A stretch of DNA of 64,000 nt from Allobosea robiniae (GTDB lineage Bacteria; Pseudomonadota; Alphaproteobacteria; Rhizobiales; Beijerinckiaceae), in contig NZ_FNBZ01000001.1 of assembly GCF_900102525.1 (NCBI RefSeq), positions 248,001-312,000 on the forward strand, read 5' to 3'. How positions within the stretch are numbered: position 1 is the stretch's first letter; the number at the start of each line of letters is the position of its first letter. Of the stretch, positions 46,409 through 56,299 are shown in pieces. The notes below the pieces were generated by a model. The model ran no database searches and was not told the origin of the DNA. It saw nothing but the letters and a program-made list of their open reading frames with translations. The position numbers and the translations under genes are program-made.

Positions 46409-46483
46409 TGGCGCGGTCTACGGGAGTCGAACCCGTCTCCCCAGCGTGAAAGGCTGGTGTCCTAACCGATAGACGAAGACCGC
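46409..46483 (-). tRNA. tRNA-Glu (anticodon TTC)
   Basis: Cloverleaf on the minus strand: acceptor stem GCGGTCT / AGACCGC, anticodon arm CCAGC-CTTTCAC-GCTGG with TTC in the loop, T arm ACGGG-TTCGACT-CCCGT. Discriminator G is followed by an encoded CCA (46411-46409). Length 75 with CCA. Confidence 0.96.
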
Positions 46484-46523
46484 TCTGCCGCGAACCGGTG
46501 GGGTTCGTGCCGAAGCGGGGCGA

Positions 46524-46552
46524 GGTATAGTGGCAGGCCTGCTCCTCCGCAA
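46524..46552 (-). promoter_or_regulatory. Promoter of the tRNA-Glu gene
   Basis: On the minus strand TTGCGG (46552-46547), a 17-base spacer, then TATACC (46529-46524). It lies between the recJ stop and the tRNA and would give about a 35-base leader. Confidence 0.6.
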
Positions 46553-46585
46553 GCACCCGATCACAAGAAAATAGCCGGCAGCCTC

Positions 46586-48388
46586 TCAGACCGGCCGGGC
46601 GAGATCGAGGATGCGCAGTTCCGCCGTTTCCCGCCCGCCCCAGCGGTTGAGCGAGAGCGTCGCGGCGAGGTGCACGCTCTCGCCGCGCGCGGCGAACAGC
46701 GCCTGCCCCAGCGGCTCCTGCGCAGCGCGGAAGGCGATGCCGCCGATGCTGGCGCCATCGCCCGAACGCAGCTTGATGCGGACATGGCCGCCGGTGCCGA
46801 TTTCGACAGCGTCGGTCAGCCGATGCGCCGGGAAGACGAAGACAGGCTCGGGGCTGCCGGAGCCGAAGGGGCCGGCCTTGTCGATCTCGGCGAGCAGCCG
46901 CGGACTGGCACCGCCGGCGCTGAGCGCGGCATCGACGAGCAGGGCCTCGGCATCGCCGACCGCATCGACCTCGCGCTGAAGATGCGCGTTCAGGAAAGCG
47001 TGGAAGGCGCTGGCCTGGCCAGCCGCCAGCGTCACGCCCGCCGCCATGGCATGGCCCCCGCCCTTGACCGCGTGGCCAGCCTCGACGGCGGCGCGCACGG
47101 CGCGGCCAAGATCGACGCCGGCGACCGAGCGGCCCGAGCCGGTCGCCCCACCCTCCCCGTTCAGCGCCAGCGCGAAGGCCGGGCGGCGGAAGCGCTCCTT
47201 CAACCGGGCCGCGACGAGGCCGACGATGCCGGGATGCCAGTCGGCGCTGCCGGCGAGCAGCACCGGCATCTCGGCCATGCCCGCAAGCTCGTGCTCGGCC
47301 TGCGAGACCGCCTCCAGCACGGCGAGGCGCTCGATCTCCTGGCGCTCCTGGTTCAGGCGGTTGAGCTCGGTCGCGATGGTCCGTGCCTCGACCTCGTCAT
47401 CGGTCAGGAGCAGGCGGGCGCCCAACGCGGCATCGCCGATGCGGCCGCCGGCATTGATGCGCGGACCGAGCAGGAAGCCGAGATGCCAGGGCTGGATCGG
47501 CCCGTCGAGGCCGGAAACGTCCATCAGCGCGGCGAGCCCCGGCCGGGTGCGGCTGCGCATCATGGCGAGCCCCTGCCGGACGAAGGCGCGGTTGAGGCCC
47601 TGCAATGGCACGACATCCGCGACGGTCGCCAGGGCGACGAGATCGAGCGCCGCCAGCAGATCGGGCTCGCCGCCGCGTGCCGCCCAATGGTCCAGTCGGC
47701 GCAGCGCCCGGCTGGTCGCGACCAGCGCGAGGAAGACCACGCCGGCGGCGCAGAGATGGCCGAGGCCGGAGAGATCGTCCTGCCGGTTTGGATTGACCAG
47801 TGCCTCGACGGCAGGCAACCGCTCCGGCGCCTGGTGATGGTCGAGCACGACGACATCGAGGCCGAGCCTGCGCGCCTCGGCGAGCGGCTCCTCACTGGTG
47901 GTGCCGCAATCGACCGTGACGAGCAGGGTTGCGCCCTCGCCCGCCAGCATGCGGATGGCCTCGCTGTTGGGGCCGTAGCCTTCGATCAGACGGTCGGGGA
48001 TATGGATGCGCGGGCGGGCGCCGGCCTGGGCCAGGAAGCCTGCGAGCAAAGCGGAGGAGCAGGCGCCGTCGACATCGTAATCGCCGAAGATCGCGACGCG
48101 CTCGCCTTTCATGCCCGCCTGCGCCAGTCGGGCGGCAGCGGCCTCCATGTCGATCAGGACAGCGGGATCGGGCAGGACGTCGCGCAGCTTCGGCTCGAGG
48201 AAGCGGGCGGCCTCAGCCGGCTCGACGCCGCGCGCGGCAAGCAGGCGGGCGAGGATATCCGGCAGGCCCTGCAGCTGACTCAGCGCCTCGGCGCGGCCGA
48301 GGCCGGCAATGTCGAGCCGGTCGCGCCAGGGGCGGCCGAGCACCGAACGGGTCACGCCGAGAAAGGCACGGGGCGGCATCAGACTCAT
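46586..48388 (-). CDS. recJ: Single-stranded-DNA exonuclease RecJ
   Basis: 5'-3' ssDNA exonuclease of recombination and mismatch repair, 600 residues. DHH-family motifs in order: DYDVDGACS, VTVDCGTTS, VVLDHHQAP, ATVADVVPLQGLNR; then the DHHA1 motif GPRINAGGRIGDA and KGGGHAMAAG. The ATG at 48388 gives the normal RecJ start; an ATG at 48478 adds 30 atypical residues. It lies downstream of glpX in the order found in many Rhizobiales. Confidence 0.95.
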   Translation of the reverse strand: MSLMPPRAFLGVTRSVLGRPWRDRLDIAGLGRAEALSQLQGLPDILARLLAARGVEPAEAARFLEPKLRDVLPDPAVLIDMEAAAARLAQAGMKGERVAIFGDYDVDGACSSALLAGFLAQAGARPRIHIPDRLIEGYGPNSEAIRMLAGEGATLLVTVDCGTTSEEPLAEARRLGLDVVVLDHHQAPERLPAVEALVNPNRQDDLSGLGHLCAAGVVFLALVATSRALRRLDHWAARGGEPDLLAALDLVALATVADVVPLQGLNRAFVRQGLAMMRSRTRPGLAALMDVSGLDGPIQPWHLGFLLGPRINAGGRIGDAALGARLLLTDDEVEARTIATELNRLNQERQEIERLAVLEAVSQAEHELAGMAEMPVLLAGSADWHPGIVGLVAARLKERFRRPAFALALNGEGGATGSGRSVAGVDLGRAVRAAVEAGHAVKGGGHAMAAGVTLAAGQASAFHAFLNAHLQREVDAVGDAEALLVDAALSAGGASPRLLAEIDKAGPFGSGSPEPVFVFPAHRLTDAVEIGTGGHVRIKLRSGDGASIGGIAFRAAQEPLGQALFAARGESVHLAATLSLNRWGGRETAELRILDLARPV

Positions 48389-48502
48389 GATGCATCCGGC
48401 GTCGCGCAAGCGGCCGGCGAGGTCAACCTGTGTCGACCTTGCCGGGCCGTCGGCATCCGCCCTACGCGCCGCAAACAAGTGGAAAAGGCAGCCGGCAGAG
48501 GA

Positions 48503-48598
48503 CCGTCATGCTCGGGCTTGACCCGAGCATCTCTTGACGAGGGAGGCTGCTCACGCCTCTTCCGGCACGAGATTCTCGGATCAGCCCGAGAATGACGT
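48503..48598. repeat. Dispersed palindromic repeat (family 2)
   Basis: GTCATGCTCGGGCTTGACCC-GAGCAT at one end and GAGATTCTCGG...CCGAGAATGAC at the other, the two ends being inverted relative to each other. A related copy is at 56300. It fills the recJ-glpX gap. Confidence 0.75.
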
Positions 48599-48617
48599 CT
48601 CGTCGACTCGGTTCAGC

Positions 48618-49616
48618 TCAATCGAGCTGGAACTTCGAGAACTCGCGGTGCTCGCCATAGATGCGGCGGACCGTGCCGGTGATCGAGCGATAGACCAGCG
48701 TCTCGGTCTCGATGAAATCCTTGCCGAAGCGCACGCCCGAAAGCATGCCGCCATCGGTGACGCCGGTGGCGCAGACGATGACGTCGCCCGAGGCCATTTC
48801 CGACATGTCGTATTTCTTGTTGGGATCGAGCACGCCCATGCCGTGCGCTCGCACACGCTTCTCTTCGGTGTCGAGGATCAAACGGCCCTGCATCTGGCCG
48901 CCGACGCAGCGGAGTGCCGCCGCAGCGAGCACGCCTTCCGGCGCGCCGCCGATGCCGAGATAGAGGTCGATGCCGGTCTTCTCAGGCTGGGTGCAGAAGA
49001 TCACGCCGGCGACATCACCATCGGTGATCAGGCGGATCGAGCAGCCGGTCTTGCGGACTTCCTCGATCAGCTTGGCATGGCGCGGGCGGTCCATGATCAG
49101 CGTCGAGATCTCGTTCGGCTTGACGCCCTTGGCCTTGGCCAGCGCGTTGATGTTGTCGGCCGGCGAGGCGTCGAGGTCGATCACGCCCTTGGCGTAGCCG
49201 GGGCCGCAGGCGATCTTGTCCATGTAGACGTCGGGCGCATAGAGCAGGCTGCCGGCGCCGGCCATCGCCATCACCGCGATCGAGCCGGGCATATCCTTGG
49301 CGCAGAGCGTGGTGCCTTCGAGCGGATCGACCGCGATATGCACCTTCGGGCCCTGCTTGTTGCCAACCTTCTCGCCGATGAAGAGCATCGGCGCCTCGTC
49401 GCGTTCGCCCTCGCCGATGACGATCTCGCCATCGATCGGCAGGCGGTTTAATTCACGGCGCATCGCATCGACCGCGGCCTGGTCGGCCGCCTTCTCGTTG
49501 CCATGGCCACGCAGGCGGGCCGCTGCGACGGCGGCGCGCTCGGTGACACGCACGAGCTCCATCGAGAGATAGCGCTCGATGATCTGGTCGGGGGAGATGC
49601 GGAGATCGACGGACAT
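48618..49616 (-). CDS. glpX: Class II fructose-1,6-bisphosphatase
   Basis: 332-residue cytoplasmic phosphatase of gluconeogenesis and the Calvin cycle. Metal and substrate motifs: IGEGERDEAPML near residues 67-78, VDPLEGTT near 95-102, ASPADNINALAKA, GGAPEGVLAAAALRCVGGQMQGRL, full-length relative to GlpX. It lies between hom and recJ. Confidence 0.95.
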   Translation of the reverse strand: MSVDLRISPDQIIERYLSMELVRVTERAAVAAARLRGHGNEKAADQAAVDAMRRELNRLPIDGEIVIGEGERDEAPMLFIGEKVGNKQGPKVHIAVDPLEGTTLCAKDMPGSIAVMAMAGAGSLLYAPDVYMDKIACGPGYAKGVIDLDASPADNINALAKAKGVKPNEISTLIMDRPRHAKLIEEVRKTGCSIRLITDGDVAGVIFCTQPEKTGIDLYLGIGGAPEGVLAAAALRCVGGQMQGRLILDTEEKRVRAHGMGVLDPNKKYDMSEMASGDVIVCATGVTDGGMLSGVRFGKDFIETETLVYRSITGTVRRIYGEHREFSKFQLD

Positions 49617-49673
49617 GAAATAAGTCCCCTTGCAATGAGTTTGGCGGGTACGGCGCTAGAGCAAGATAGTGTC

Positions 49674-49724
49674 AGAGCAGGATTGGCGCGAAAAACCGGT
49701 TCCCACTTTTACGCATCCTGCTCT
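49674..49724. repeat. Dispersed palindromic repeat (family 3) touching the hom stop
   Basis: AGAGCAGGAT ... ATCCTGCTCT inverted ends around CGCGAAAAACCGGTTCCCAC. This is the common Rhizobiales element also seen in degenerate form at 42931. Its right edge overlaps the stop codon of hom (49723-49725). Confidence 0.8.
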
Positions 49725-51075
49725 AGGCCTGTTCCCGCTCTATGCGGATAACTTGCGGCGGTTCCGCGACATGGCCGTCGGCCGTGACCTTTTCGAGCGC
49801 GGCGCGGATGGCGGCTTCGCTCGTGGCATAGGTAATGAGCACGACCGGAACCGGCGCGCCGGAGCGGCCGCCGGGATCGCGCGTCACGGCCTCGGGCGAG
49901 CGGCGCTGGACGATGCTTTCCAGCGAGATATCGGCCTCGGCCATGCGGGTCGCGATGGCCGCGGCGGCGCCGGGACGGTCGGCCACCGCGAGCCGGACAT
50001 AATAGCCGCCCTCGTGACGCTGCATCGGGGCACGCTTCGGCTCTTCCAGGCGCGCGATCGGCAGGCCGAAGGGCAGGCCGGCGGTGCCGCGCGCGACATC
50101 GGCGATGTCGGCGACGACGGCGGAGGCCGTCGGGTCGCCGCCGGCGCCGGGGCCGACCAGCGTGATCTCGCGGACCGCATCGGCGTCGATCGAGACCGCG
50201 TTGAGCACGCCCATCACCTGCGCGATCGGGGAGGATTTCGGCACCATGGTCGGGTGCACGCGTTGCTCGATCCCGGTCTTGGTCCGCTCGGCCACGCCGA
50301 GCAGCTTGATGCGGTAGCCGAGATCGTCGGCCATCTTCAGGTCGAGCGGCGTGATCGCCGAAATCCCTTCGACATGAATCGCTTCGGCGTCGATCTTCGT
50401 ACCGAAGGCGAGGCTGGTCAGGATCGCAAGCTTGTGGGCGGTGTCGAAGCCCTCGACGTCGAAGGTCGGGTCGGCTTCGGCATAGCCGAGGCGCTGCGCG
50501 TCCTTCAGGCAGGCCTCGAAGGTCAGCCCCTCCTGCTCCATCCGGGAGAGGATGTAGTTGCAGGTGCCGTTGAGAATGCCGGAGATGCGGCTGACATTGT
50601 TGCCGGCCAGCGCCTCGCGCAGGGTCTTCACGACGGGAATGCCACCGGCCGAGGAGGCCTCGAAGGCGAGCGCCACGCCCTTGCTCTCGGCGAGGTCGGC
50701 GAGCGCGACGCCATGCGCGGCAAGCAGCGCCTTGTTGGCAGTGACGACATGCTTGCCGGCCGACAGGGCCGCCTCGACCGCTGCCTTGGCCGGGCCGTCG
50801 GAGCCGCCGATCAGTTCGACGAAGCAGTCGATATCATCCGAACTCGCCAGCGCGACCGGATCGTCGAACCAGGCGAGCCCGCCGAGATCGATGCCGCGGT
50901 CGCGGTTACGGTCGCGCGCCGAGACGGCGGTGACCCGGATTGCGCGGCCGCAGCGCGCTGCAAGCGCATTTTCCTGCCGGCGCAGGATGCGCAAGGTGGA
51001 GGCGCCGACCGTACCGAGGCCGGCAAGTCCGACGCGCAGGGGCTGGGAGGCAGGCGAAAGAGGCACGCTGGTCAT
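49723..51075 (-). CDS. hom: Homoserine dehydrogenase
   Basis: 450 residues; reduces aspartate semialdehyde to homoserine for Thr/Met synthesis. NAD(P)-binding VGLAGLGTVGASTLRIL, VTANKALLAAHG, catalytic-domain GILNGTCNYILSRM and AQRLGYAEADPTFDVEGFDTAHKL (catalytic Asp/Lys region). A C-terminal ACT domain (YYVRLAVADRPGAAAAIA) suggests feedback regulation. The ATG at 51075 fits the family start better than 51123. Confidence 0.95.
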   Translation of the reverse strand: MTSVPLSPASQPLRVGLAGLGTVGASTLRILRRQENALAARCGRAIRVTAVSARDRNRDRGIDLGGLAWFDDPVALASSDDIDCFVELIGGSDGPAKAAVEAALSAGKHVVTANKALLAAHGVALADLAESKGVALAFEASSAGGIPVVKTLREALAGNNVSRISGILNGTCNYILSRMEQEGLTFEACLKDAQRLGYAEADPTFDVEGFDTAHKLAILTSLAFGTKIDAEAIHVEGISAITPLDLKMADDLGYRIKLLGVAERTKTGIEQRVHPTMVPKSSPIAQVMGVLNAVSIDADAVREITLVGPGAGGDPTASAVVADIADVARGTAGLPFGLPIARLEEPKRAPMQRHEGGYYVRLAVADRPGAAAAIATRMAEADISLESIVQRRSPEAVTRDPGGRSGAPVPVVLITYATSEAAIRAALEKVTADGHVAEPPQVIRIEREQA

Positions 51076-51144
51076 GCGCGCGGCGTCGCATGAGGCGGGT
51101 TTCGTGTCAACGGAGAGCCACACTCCGACGCTCCCGGAACCGCC

Positions 51145-51963
51145 TCAAGCCTCGGCTTTCCGAGCCGAAACCACGAAGGCGGAGAGAGCTCCCTCGATCG
51201 TGCCTGAACCGAAGCGGCGCTCCAGAGCCTTCGCCACGGCCTCCGTAACCGCTCCGAGCTCCGGCGTGCCGCGCGCCTCGATCTCGCCACGCATCGGCGT
51301 GCCCTGGCAGAGGCCGATCGCGACATCAGCGGCGGAATCGGCACGGGAACGCTTCTCAACCCGCTCGATCTCCGGCCGCGGAAAGCCACCAGACATGATG
51401 TCGAGCTCGATCGTGCCGACATCATGATAGCCATGCGGCGTGCGCGCGAGAAAGCGCGGCGGATCGCGGGGAAACAGCTCGGCCAGCGCATCCAGCATGA
51501 CCGCCGTGAAATCGTTGCTCTCGACCGCGTCCCAGACATTGAACAGAAAGCGCCCGCCCGGCTTCAGCACGCGGCGCGCCTCGGCATAACCCTTCGCCTT
51601 GTCCGGAAAGAACATCGCCCCGAACTGGCAGGTGACAGTGTCGAAGCTCTCGTCAGCGAAGGGCAGATCGAGCGCATCCGCCTGGCGGCAGGTGATCCTG
51701 CCGTCGTTCGGGAATCGCGCGGCAGCGAGATCGAGCATCGCGGGGTTGAGATCGGTCGCGACGATGCTTCCTCCATCGAGCCGCGCCGCCATTTCCTGTG
51801 TCAGTGCGCCCGTCCCCGCCGCGACCTCGAGAATGCGCCGGGGGTCCCCGGCCATCACGCGGGCCGCCAGGTCTTCGGCATAGGGTTTAAAAATCAGGGG
51901 TACGAGCAGCCGGTCGTAAATCTGCGGAACGGGACCGGCGAAAACCTTGTCCGTCGCTTCCAT
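51145..51963 (-). CDS. Class I SAM-dependent methyltransferase
   Basis: 272 residues. Motif I ILEVAAGTGALTQEMA, motif II VATDLNPAMLDLA, then QADALDLPFADESFDTVTCQF and LKPGGRFLFNVWD: a UbiE/MenG-like small-molecule methyltransferase. Substrate unknown. It lies between hom and the aminotransferase gene, which are close neighbours in many related genomes, so it looks like an insertion into a conserved block. Confidence 0.85.
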   Translation of the reverse strand: MEATDKVFAGPVPQIYDRLLVPLIFKPYAEDLAARVMAGDPRRILEVAAGTGALTQEMAARLDGGSIVATDLNPAMLDLAAARFPNDGRITCRQADALDLPFADESFDTVTCQFGAMFFPDKAKGYAEARRVLKPGGRFLFNVWDAVESNDFTAVMLDALAELFPRDPPRFLARTPHGYHDVGTIELDIMSGGFPRPEIERVEKRSRADSAADVAIGLCQGTPMRGEIEARGTPELGAVTEAVAKALERRFGSGTIEGALSAFVVSARKAEA

Positions 51964-52046
51964 GGCAGCACCTGTCGTTGCAGCCCTCAGACAGGATAGC
52001 GCAGCGACTGACCTAGCGAAACGACCCTGTTCGGATCGACCGCGTC

Positions 52047-52478
52047 TCAACCAAAATGGCAGACGACCTCGGCGGCGACGCGCTTGACCTTGCCGTCCTC
52101 GAAACCGAGATAGATGCGCAGCAGGTTGGTGCCGAAGGCCGTCGCCTTGATGGTATGCAGCGCCTCGATCGTCGTGCCTTCGGACACGGTGCTGTTCTCG
52201 ACAGCGGGAGTCCAGAACCACGGTTTGGGCGGGTCGATCGTCACTTCGGAGAGAACGCGCTCGGCATCGGCCCGGCCAGTCCCGAGCGGGATGTAGCGAG
52301 TGACGATCTCGGTCGCGTCGCGGGCGCATTCGCGGCCATTGGTCACCGCCAGCACATCCAAGACCAGGGCCGAGCGCGTCTGCGGGATACGCCCCCTGGA
52401 ATAGTCGTAGGTCGCGACGAAGCAGACCAGCGCGAAGACGGCGAAAGCGACGCCGAGCAGACGGCCTTTTCGTGACAT
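52047..52478 (-). CDS. Small membrane-anchored protein of unknown function
   Basis: 143 residues: basic N-terminus, one membrane segment (LLGVAFAVFALVCFVATYDY, about residues 6-25), then a soluble periplasmic domain with two cysteines (GRECARDA, VVCHFG) that could pair. No family recognised. The ATG at 52478 is chosen because it places the anchor at the N-terminus. Confidence 0.65.
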   Translation of the reverse strand: MSRKGRLLGVAFAVFALVCFVATYDYSRGRIPQTRSALVLDVLAVTNGRECARDATEIVTRYIPLGTGRADAERVLSEVTIDPPKPWFWTPAVENSTVSEGTTIEALHTIKATAFGTNLLRIYLGFEDGKVKRVAAEVVCHFG

Positions 52479-52583
52479 GGAAACGAGCCTCGGGCGCGAT
52501 GCGGAGCGATCCGTCCGCACCGCATCGGTTCCCATGTTTTGCGGGCGCGGTCCAGAGGCATGCGATGCCGCAGCCGAAGTGCC

Positions 52584-53804
52584 CTACCCCGCCTTCGGCA
52601 TCTGGATGACGTTGTGCAGGGTCGTATCGGCGCCCTTGAGGAAGCGGCCGATATTGCGCGCGGCCTGACGGATGCGCTGCTCGTTCTCGACGATAGCGAT
52701 GCGGACATAGTCGTCGCCATGCTCGCCGAAGCCAATGCCCGGCGCGACCGCGACCTCGGCCTTCTCGATCAGCAGCTTCGAGAATTCCAGCGAGCCGAGA
52801 TGGCGGAACTTCTCGGGGATAGCGACCCAGGCGAACATCGAGGCTTCCGGCGCCGGGAAGTCCCAGCCGGCCTTGCCGAAGCTCTCGACCAGCGCATCGC
52901 GGCGCTTGCGGTAGATCTCGCGCATCTCGCGGATGCAGTCGTCAGGGCCGTTGAGCGCGGCGGCGGCCGCGACCTGAATCGGCGTATAGGCGCCGTAGTC
53001 GAGATAGGATTTCACCCGCGCGAGTGCGGCCAGCAGGCGTTCGTTGCCAACGGCGAAGCCCATGCGCCAGCCGGCCATCGAGAAGGTCTTCGACATCGAG
53101 GTGAACTCGACCGCGACATCGATCGCGCCCGGCACCTGCAGCATCGAGGGTGGCGGGTTGTTCTCGTCGAAATAGACCTCGGCATAGGCGAGGTCGGAGA
53201 GCAGGATCAGCTCGTGCTTCTTCGCGAAGGCGACGAGGTCGCGGTAGAAATCAAGCGAGGCGACATAGGCGGTCGGGTTGGCCGGGTAGCAGGTGACGAG
53301 CGCGATCGGCTTCGGCACCGAATGCATCATCGCCCGCTCCAGCGCCGGGAACATCGCCGGGGTCGGCTCGGCCGGAACGGAGCGAATCACGCCGCCCGCC
53401 ATCAGGAAGCCGAAGGCGTGGATCGGGTAGCTGGGATTCGGCACCAGCACGACGTCGCCCGGCCCGGTAATGGCCTGCGCCATATTGGCGAAGCCTTCCT
53501 TCGAGCCCAGCGTCGCGACGACCTGCGTATCGGGATTCAGCTTCACGCCGAAGCGGCGCTCGTAATAGCTCGCCTGTGCGCGGCGCAGGCCCCCGATGCC
53601 CTTCGAGGCGGAGTAGCGATCGGTGCGCGGCTTGCCAGCGGTCTCGACCAGCTTCTCGATGACGTGCTTGGGCGCCGGCAGGTCGGGATTGCCCATGCCG
53701 AGGTCAATGATGTCGACGCCCTTGGCGCGCTCGGCGGCCTTGATCTTGTTGACCTGTTCGAAAACGTAGGGCGGCAGGCGCTTGATGCGGTGAAAATCGG
53801 TCAT
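52584..53804 (-). CDS. AlaC / LL-diaminopimelate aminotransferase-type PLP enzyme
   Basis: 406-residue class I aminotransferase. DLGMGNPDLPAPKHVIE at the N-terminus, CYPANPTAYVASLDFY, SDLAYAEVYFD for the PLP-binding Asp/Tyr and TSMSKTFSMAGWRMGFAVG with the Schiff-base Lys. In alphaproteobacteria this clade is annotated AlaC (alanine) or DapL-like; sequence alone does not decide. It begins the block that continues with hom, glpX and recJ. Confidence 0.9.
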   Translation of the reverse strand: MTDFHRIKRLPPYVFEQVNKIKAAERAKGVDIIDLGMGNPDLPAPKHVIEKLVETAGKPRTDRYSASKGIGGLRRAQASYYERRFGVKLNPDTQVVATLGSKEGFANMAQAITGPGDVVLVPNPSYPIHAFGFLMAGGVIRSVPAEPTPAMFPALERAMMHSVPKPIALVTCYPANPTAYVASLDFYRDLVAFAKKHELILLSDLAYAEVYFDENNPPPSMLQVPGAIDVAVEFTSMSKTFSMAGWRMGFAVGNERLLAALARVKSYLDYGAYTPIQVAAAAALNGPDDCIREMREIYRKRRDALVESFGKAGWDFPAPEASMFAWVAIPEKFRHLGSLEFSKLLIEKAEVAVAPGIGFGEHGDDYVRIAIVENEQRIRQAARNIGRFLKGADTTLHNVIQMPKAG

Positions 53805-53987
53805 CTCGAACAGGTCCTCGGCCGCCCGGAGGCGGTGTCATGTTTTCGCGCGGATTACATCCTTGCGCCGAGGGTGCTTAGCATCGCATCTTTCGTCATG
53901 ACAGAGCCAATGACGCAATATTGTGCGATTCGCAGTGCGGAGAAGTTGGTCAGCAGCCGCATCGCCCTGCTGGAAGCGAGCCTGTCC

Positions 53988-54350
53988 TCAGTTCTGCGGG
54001 ATCTTCGCCGGTTCCGGTGGCGGCGTCGCGCCCAGCGCCTTGGCCGTGTTGCCAGCCGCTTCGTTGGCCTTCTGCTTGGCGTCGAGCCCGGCCTCGATCT
54101 TCTTGTAGTCCTCGACCGGCTTGCGCGGCGCCGCCCGGGTCACGCTCGACCCGATCGGAACATATTCGAGATCGGTCGGGCGAGCCTCCCGGACAAAGGC
54201 CTTCGATTGCTGCGGGGTAGTTGCCAGACCCGCAGCCTCGGCGACCCCCTTGAAGCCCTCGTCGCTGCCGCAGCCGGCGAGCGCCGTGCCGACCACGACC
54301 AGCGCCGCCGGCATCAGGAGCAGCTTTTTCGCGGAGATTTCAGTCGGCAT
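53988..54350 (-). CDS. Small lipoprotein
   Basis: 120 residues. Signal peptide with lipobox GTALAGCG (Cys at about residue 27), then a Pro/Lys/Ala-rich, low-complexity C-terminal part. The ATG at 54350 places the basic residues and hydrophobic core correctly; an ATG at 54416 would add 22 residues. Family not recognised. Divergent from phaC. Confidence 0.7.
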   Translation of the reverse strand: MPTEISAKKLLLMPAALVVVGTALAGCGSDEGFKGVAEAAGLATTPQQSKAFVREARPTDLEYVPIGSSVTRAAPRKPVEDYKKIEAGLDAKQKANEAAGNTAKALGATPPPEPAKIPQN

Positions 54351-54399
54351 CGGGTCATCCAGCGGTTGTCGATTTTGTTTGGTAAAGCATAGCGGCTGC

Positions 54400-54413
54400 G
54401 TCCTTAATAGGAC
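54400..54413. promoter_or_regulatory. Inverted repeat in the lipoprotein-phaC divergent region
   Basis: GTCCT-TAAT-AGGAC, perfect 5-base arms, 52 bases before the phaC start and 49 before the lipoprotein start. It could be an operator for either gene; no known consensus recognised. Confidence 0.35.
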
Positions 54414-54465
54414 CAAAATGGAGCGCCATGCGCTATCCTATAACGACTGGGGGAAAGGGCGAGAC

Positions 54466-56283
54466 ATGAGCGGGAAAAGCGACAGGCCGAAGGACACCGC
54501 CGGCCCGGCCGAGGCCGCCGCTCCCGATTTCGACCAGTTCGCGCAGAATATGGGGCGGCTCGTCGAGGAATACGGCAAGATCACCGCCGCCTACCTCAAA
54601 CCGATCGAGCGCGGCGAGGCCAAGACCGGCCAGGCCGACGAGGCCAGCGACATGGTCAAGACGCTCGGCCGCGTCGCCGAGCGCTGGGTCAACGATCCCT
54701 CCAAGATCATCGAGGCGCAGGCGTCCCTCACCAGCGACTTCATGAACCTGTGGAGCACGGCGCTGAAGCGTGCGAGCGGCGAGGAGGTCGCGCCCGTCGC
54801 CGAGCCGGACAAGCGCGACGGCCGCTTCAAGGACCCCGACTGGAACCACCCGACCTTCGACTTCATCAAGCAGGCCTATCTGATCGGCTCGCGCTGGGCC
54901 GAGACCATGGTCGACAAGGCTGACGATCTCGACCCGCATACGCGCGAGAAGGCCCGTTTCTACATCAAGCAGATCGCAGGCGCCCTCTCGCCGACCAATT
55001 TCGTCGCCACCAATCCCGAACTGCTGCGCGAGACGATGCAGCAGAACGGCGAGAACCTCGTGCGCGGCATGAAGATGTACGCCGAGGACGTCGAGGCCGG
55101 CGGCGGCGAACTCAAGATCCGCCAATCCGACGGCGGCTCCTTCGAGGTCGGCGTCAATATCGCGACGACGCCGGGCAAGGTAATCTTTCGCAACGAGATC
55201 ATCGAGCTGATCCAGTATGCGCCCTCGACCCCGCAGGTGCTGAAGCGGCCGCTGCTGATCGTGCCGCCCTGGATCAACAAGTTCTACATCCTCGACCTCA
55301 ACCCGGAGAAGAGCTTCATCCGCTGGTGCGTGGCGCAAGGGCTGACCGTCTTCTGCATCTCCTGGGTCAATCCGGATGCGCGACATGCCGCGAAGGATTT
55401 CGAGAGCTATATGCGCGAGGGCATCTTCGCCGCGCTCGACACGATCGAGGAAGCGACCGGGGAAAAGAAGGTCTCGGCGATCGGCTACTGCGTCGGCGGC
55501 ACGCTGCTGGGCGTGACGCTGGCCTATATGGCAGCGGTGCGCGACAAGCGCATCGAGAGCGCGACCTTCTTCACGACGCAGGTCGATTTCTCTCAGGCCG
55601 GCGAGCTCTCGGTCTTCGTCGACGAAGAGCAGATCCGCGCCATCGAGGAGCAGATGGCCAAGACCGGCTATCTCGACGGCGCGCGCATGTCGGGCGCCTT
55701 CAACATGCTGCGGCCGAACGACCTGATCTGGTCCTATGCCGTCAACAACTACCTGAAGGGCAAGGCGCCGACGCCCTTCGACCTGCTCTACTGGAATTCG
55801 GATTCGACGCGGATGCCGGCGGCGAACCACTCTTTCTATCTGCGCAACTGCTATCTCGACAACAAGCTGTCCAAGGGCGGGATGCGGATCGGCGGCAAGG
55901 CGCTCGACCTCAAGCAGGTGACGATCCCGATCTACAATCTCGCGGCGCGCGAGGACCATATCGCGCCGGCCCAGTCGGTCTTCAACGGCTCGCAATGCTT
56001 CGGCGGGCCGGTCGAACATGTCGTCGCCGGATCGGGTCATATCGCCGGCGTCGTCAACTCACCGGCGAAGGTGAAGTACCAGTACTGGACCGGCGGCCCG
56101 GTGGAGGGCCGCTATGCCGACTGGCTGGCCAAGGCGGACGAGCATCCGGGGTCCTGGTGGCCGCATTGGTTCAGCTGGCTTGAAGCCCAGGCGCCGAAGA
56201 AGGTCCCAGCCCGCGAACCCGGCGGCGGCAAGCTCAAGGCGCTCGCCGATGCGCCCGGCACCTATGTGAAGGTGAAGGCGTAG
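54466..56283 (+). CDS. phaC: Class I poly(3-hydroxyalkanoate) synthase
   Basis: Polymerises hydroxyacyl-CoA into PHA granules; 605 residues. Lipase-like box GYCVGG with nucleophile C342; catalytic Asp in [10 protein letters not shown] and His in [10 protein letters not shown]-terminal PhaC domain ([20 protein letters not shown]). The ATG at 54466 follows a purine-rich GGGGGAAAGGG site. No phaP/phaR genes adjoin it here. Followed by a dispersed repeat. Confidence 0.95.
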   Translation: MSGKSDRPKDTAGPAEAAAPDFDQFAQNMGRLVEEYGKITAAYLKPIERGEAKTGQADEASDMVKTLGRVAERWVNDPSKIIEAQASLTSDFMNLWSTALKRASGEEVAPVAEPDKRDGRFKDPDWNHPTFDFIKQAYLIGSRWAETMVDKADDLDPHTREKARFYIKQIAGALSPTNFVATNPELLRETMQQNGENLVRGMKMYAEDVEAGGGELKIRQSDGGSFEVGVNIATTPGKVIFRNEIIELIQYAPSTPQVLKRPLLIVPPWINKFYILDLNPEKSFIRWCVAQGLTVFCISWVNPDARHAAKDFESYMREGIFAALDTIEEATGEKKVSAIGYCVGGTLLGVTLAYMAAVRDKRIESATFFTTQVDFSQAGELSVFVDEEQIRAIEEQMAKTGYLDGARMSGAFNMLRPNDLIWSYAVNNYLKGKAPTPFDLLYWNSDSTRMPAANHSFYLRNCYLDNKLSKGGMRIGGKALDLKQVTIPIYNLAAREDHIAPAQSVFNGSQCFGGPVEHVVAGSGHIAGVVNSPAKVKYQYWTGGPVEGRYADWLAKADEHPGSWWPHWFSWLEAQAPKKVPAREPGGGKLKALADAPGTYVKVKA

Positions 56284-56299
56284 GGCAGTAACTCCCCCC

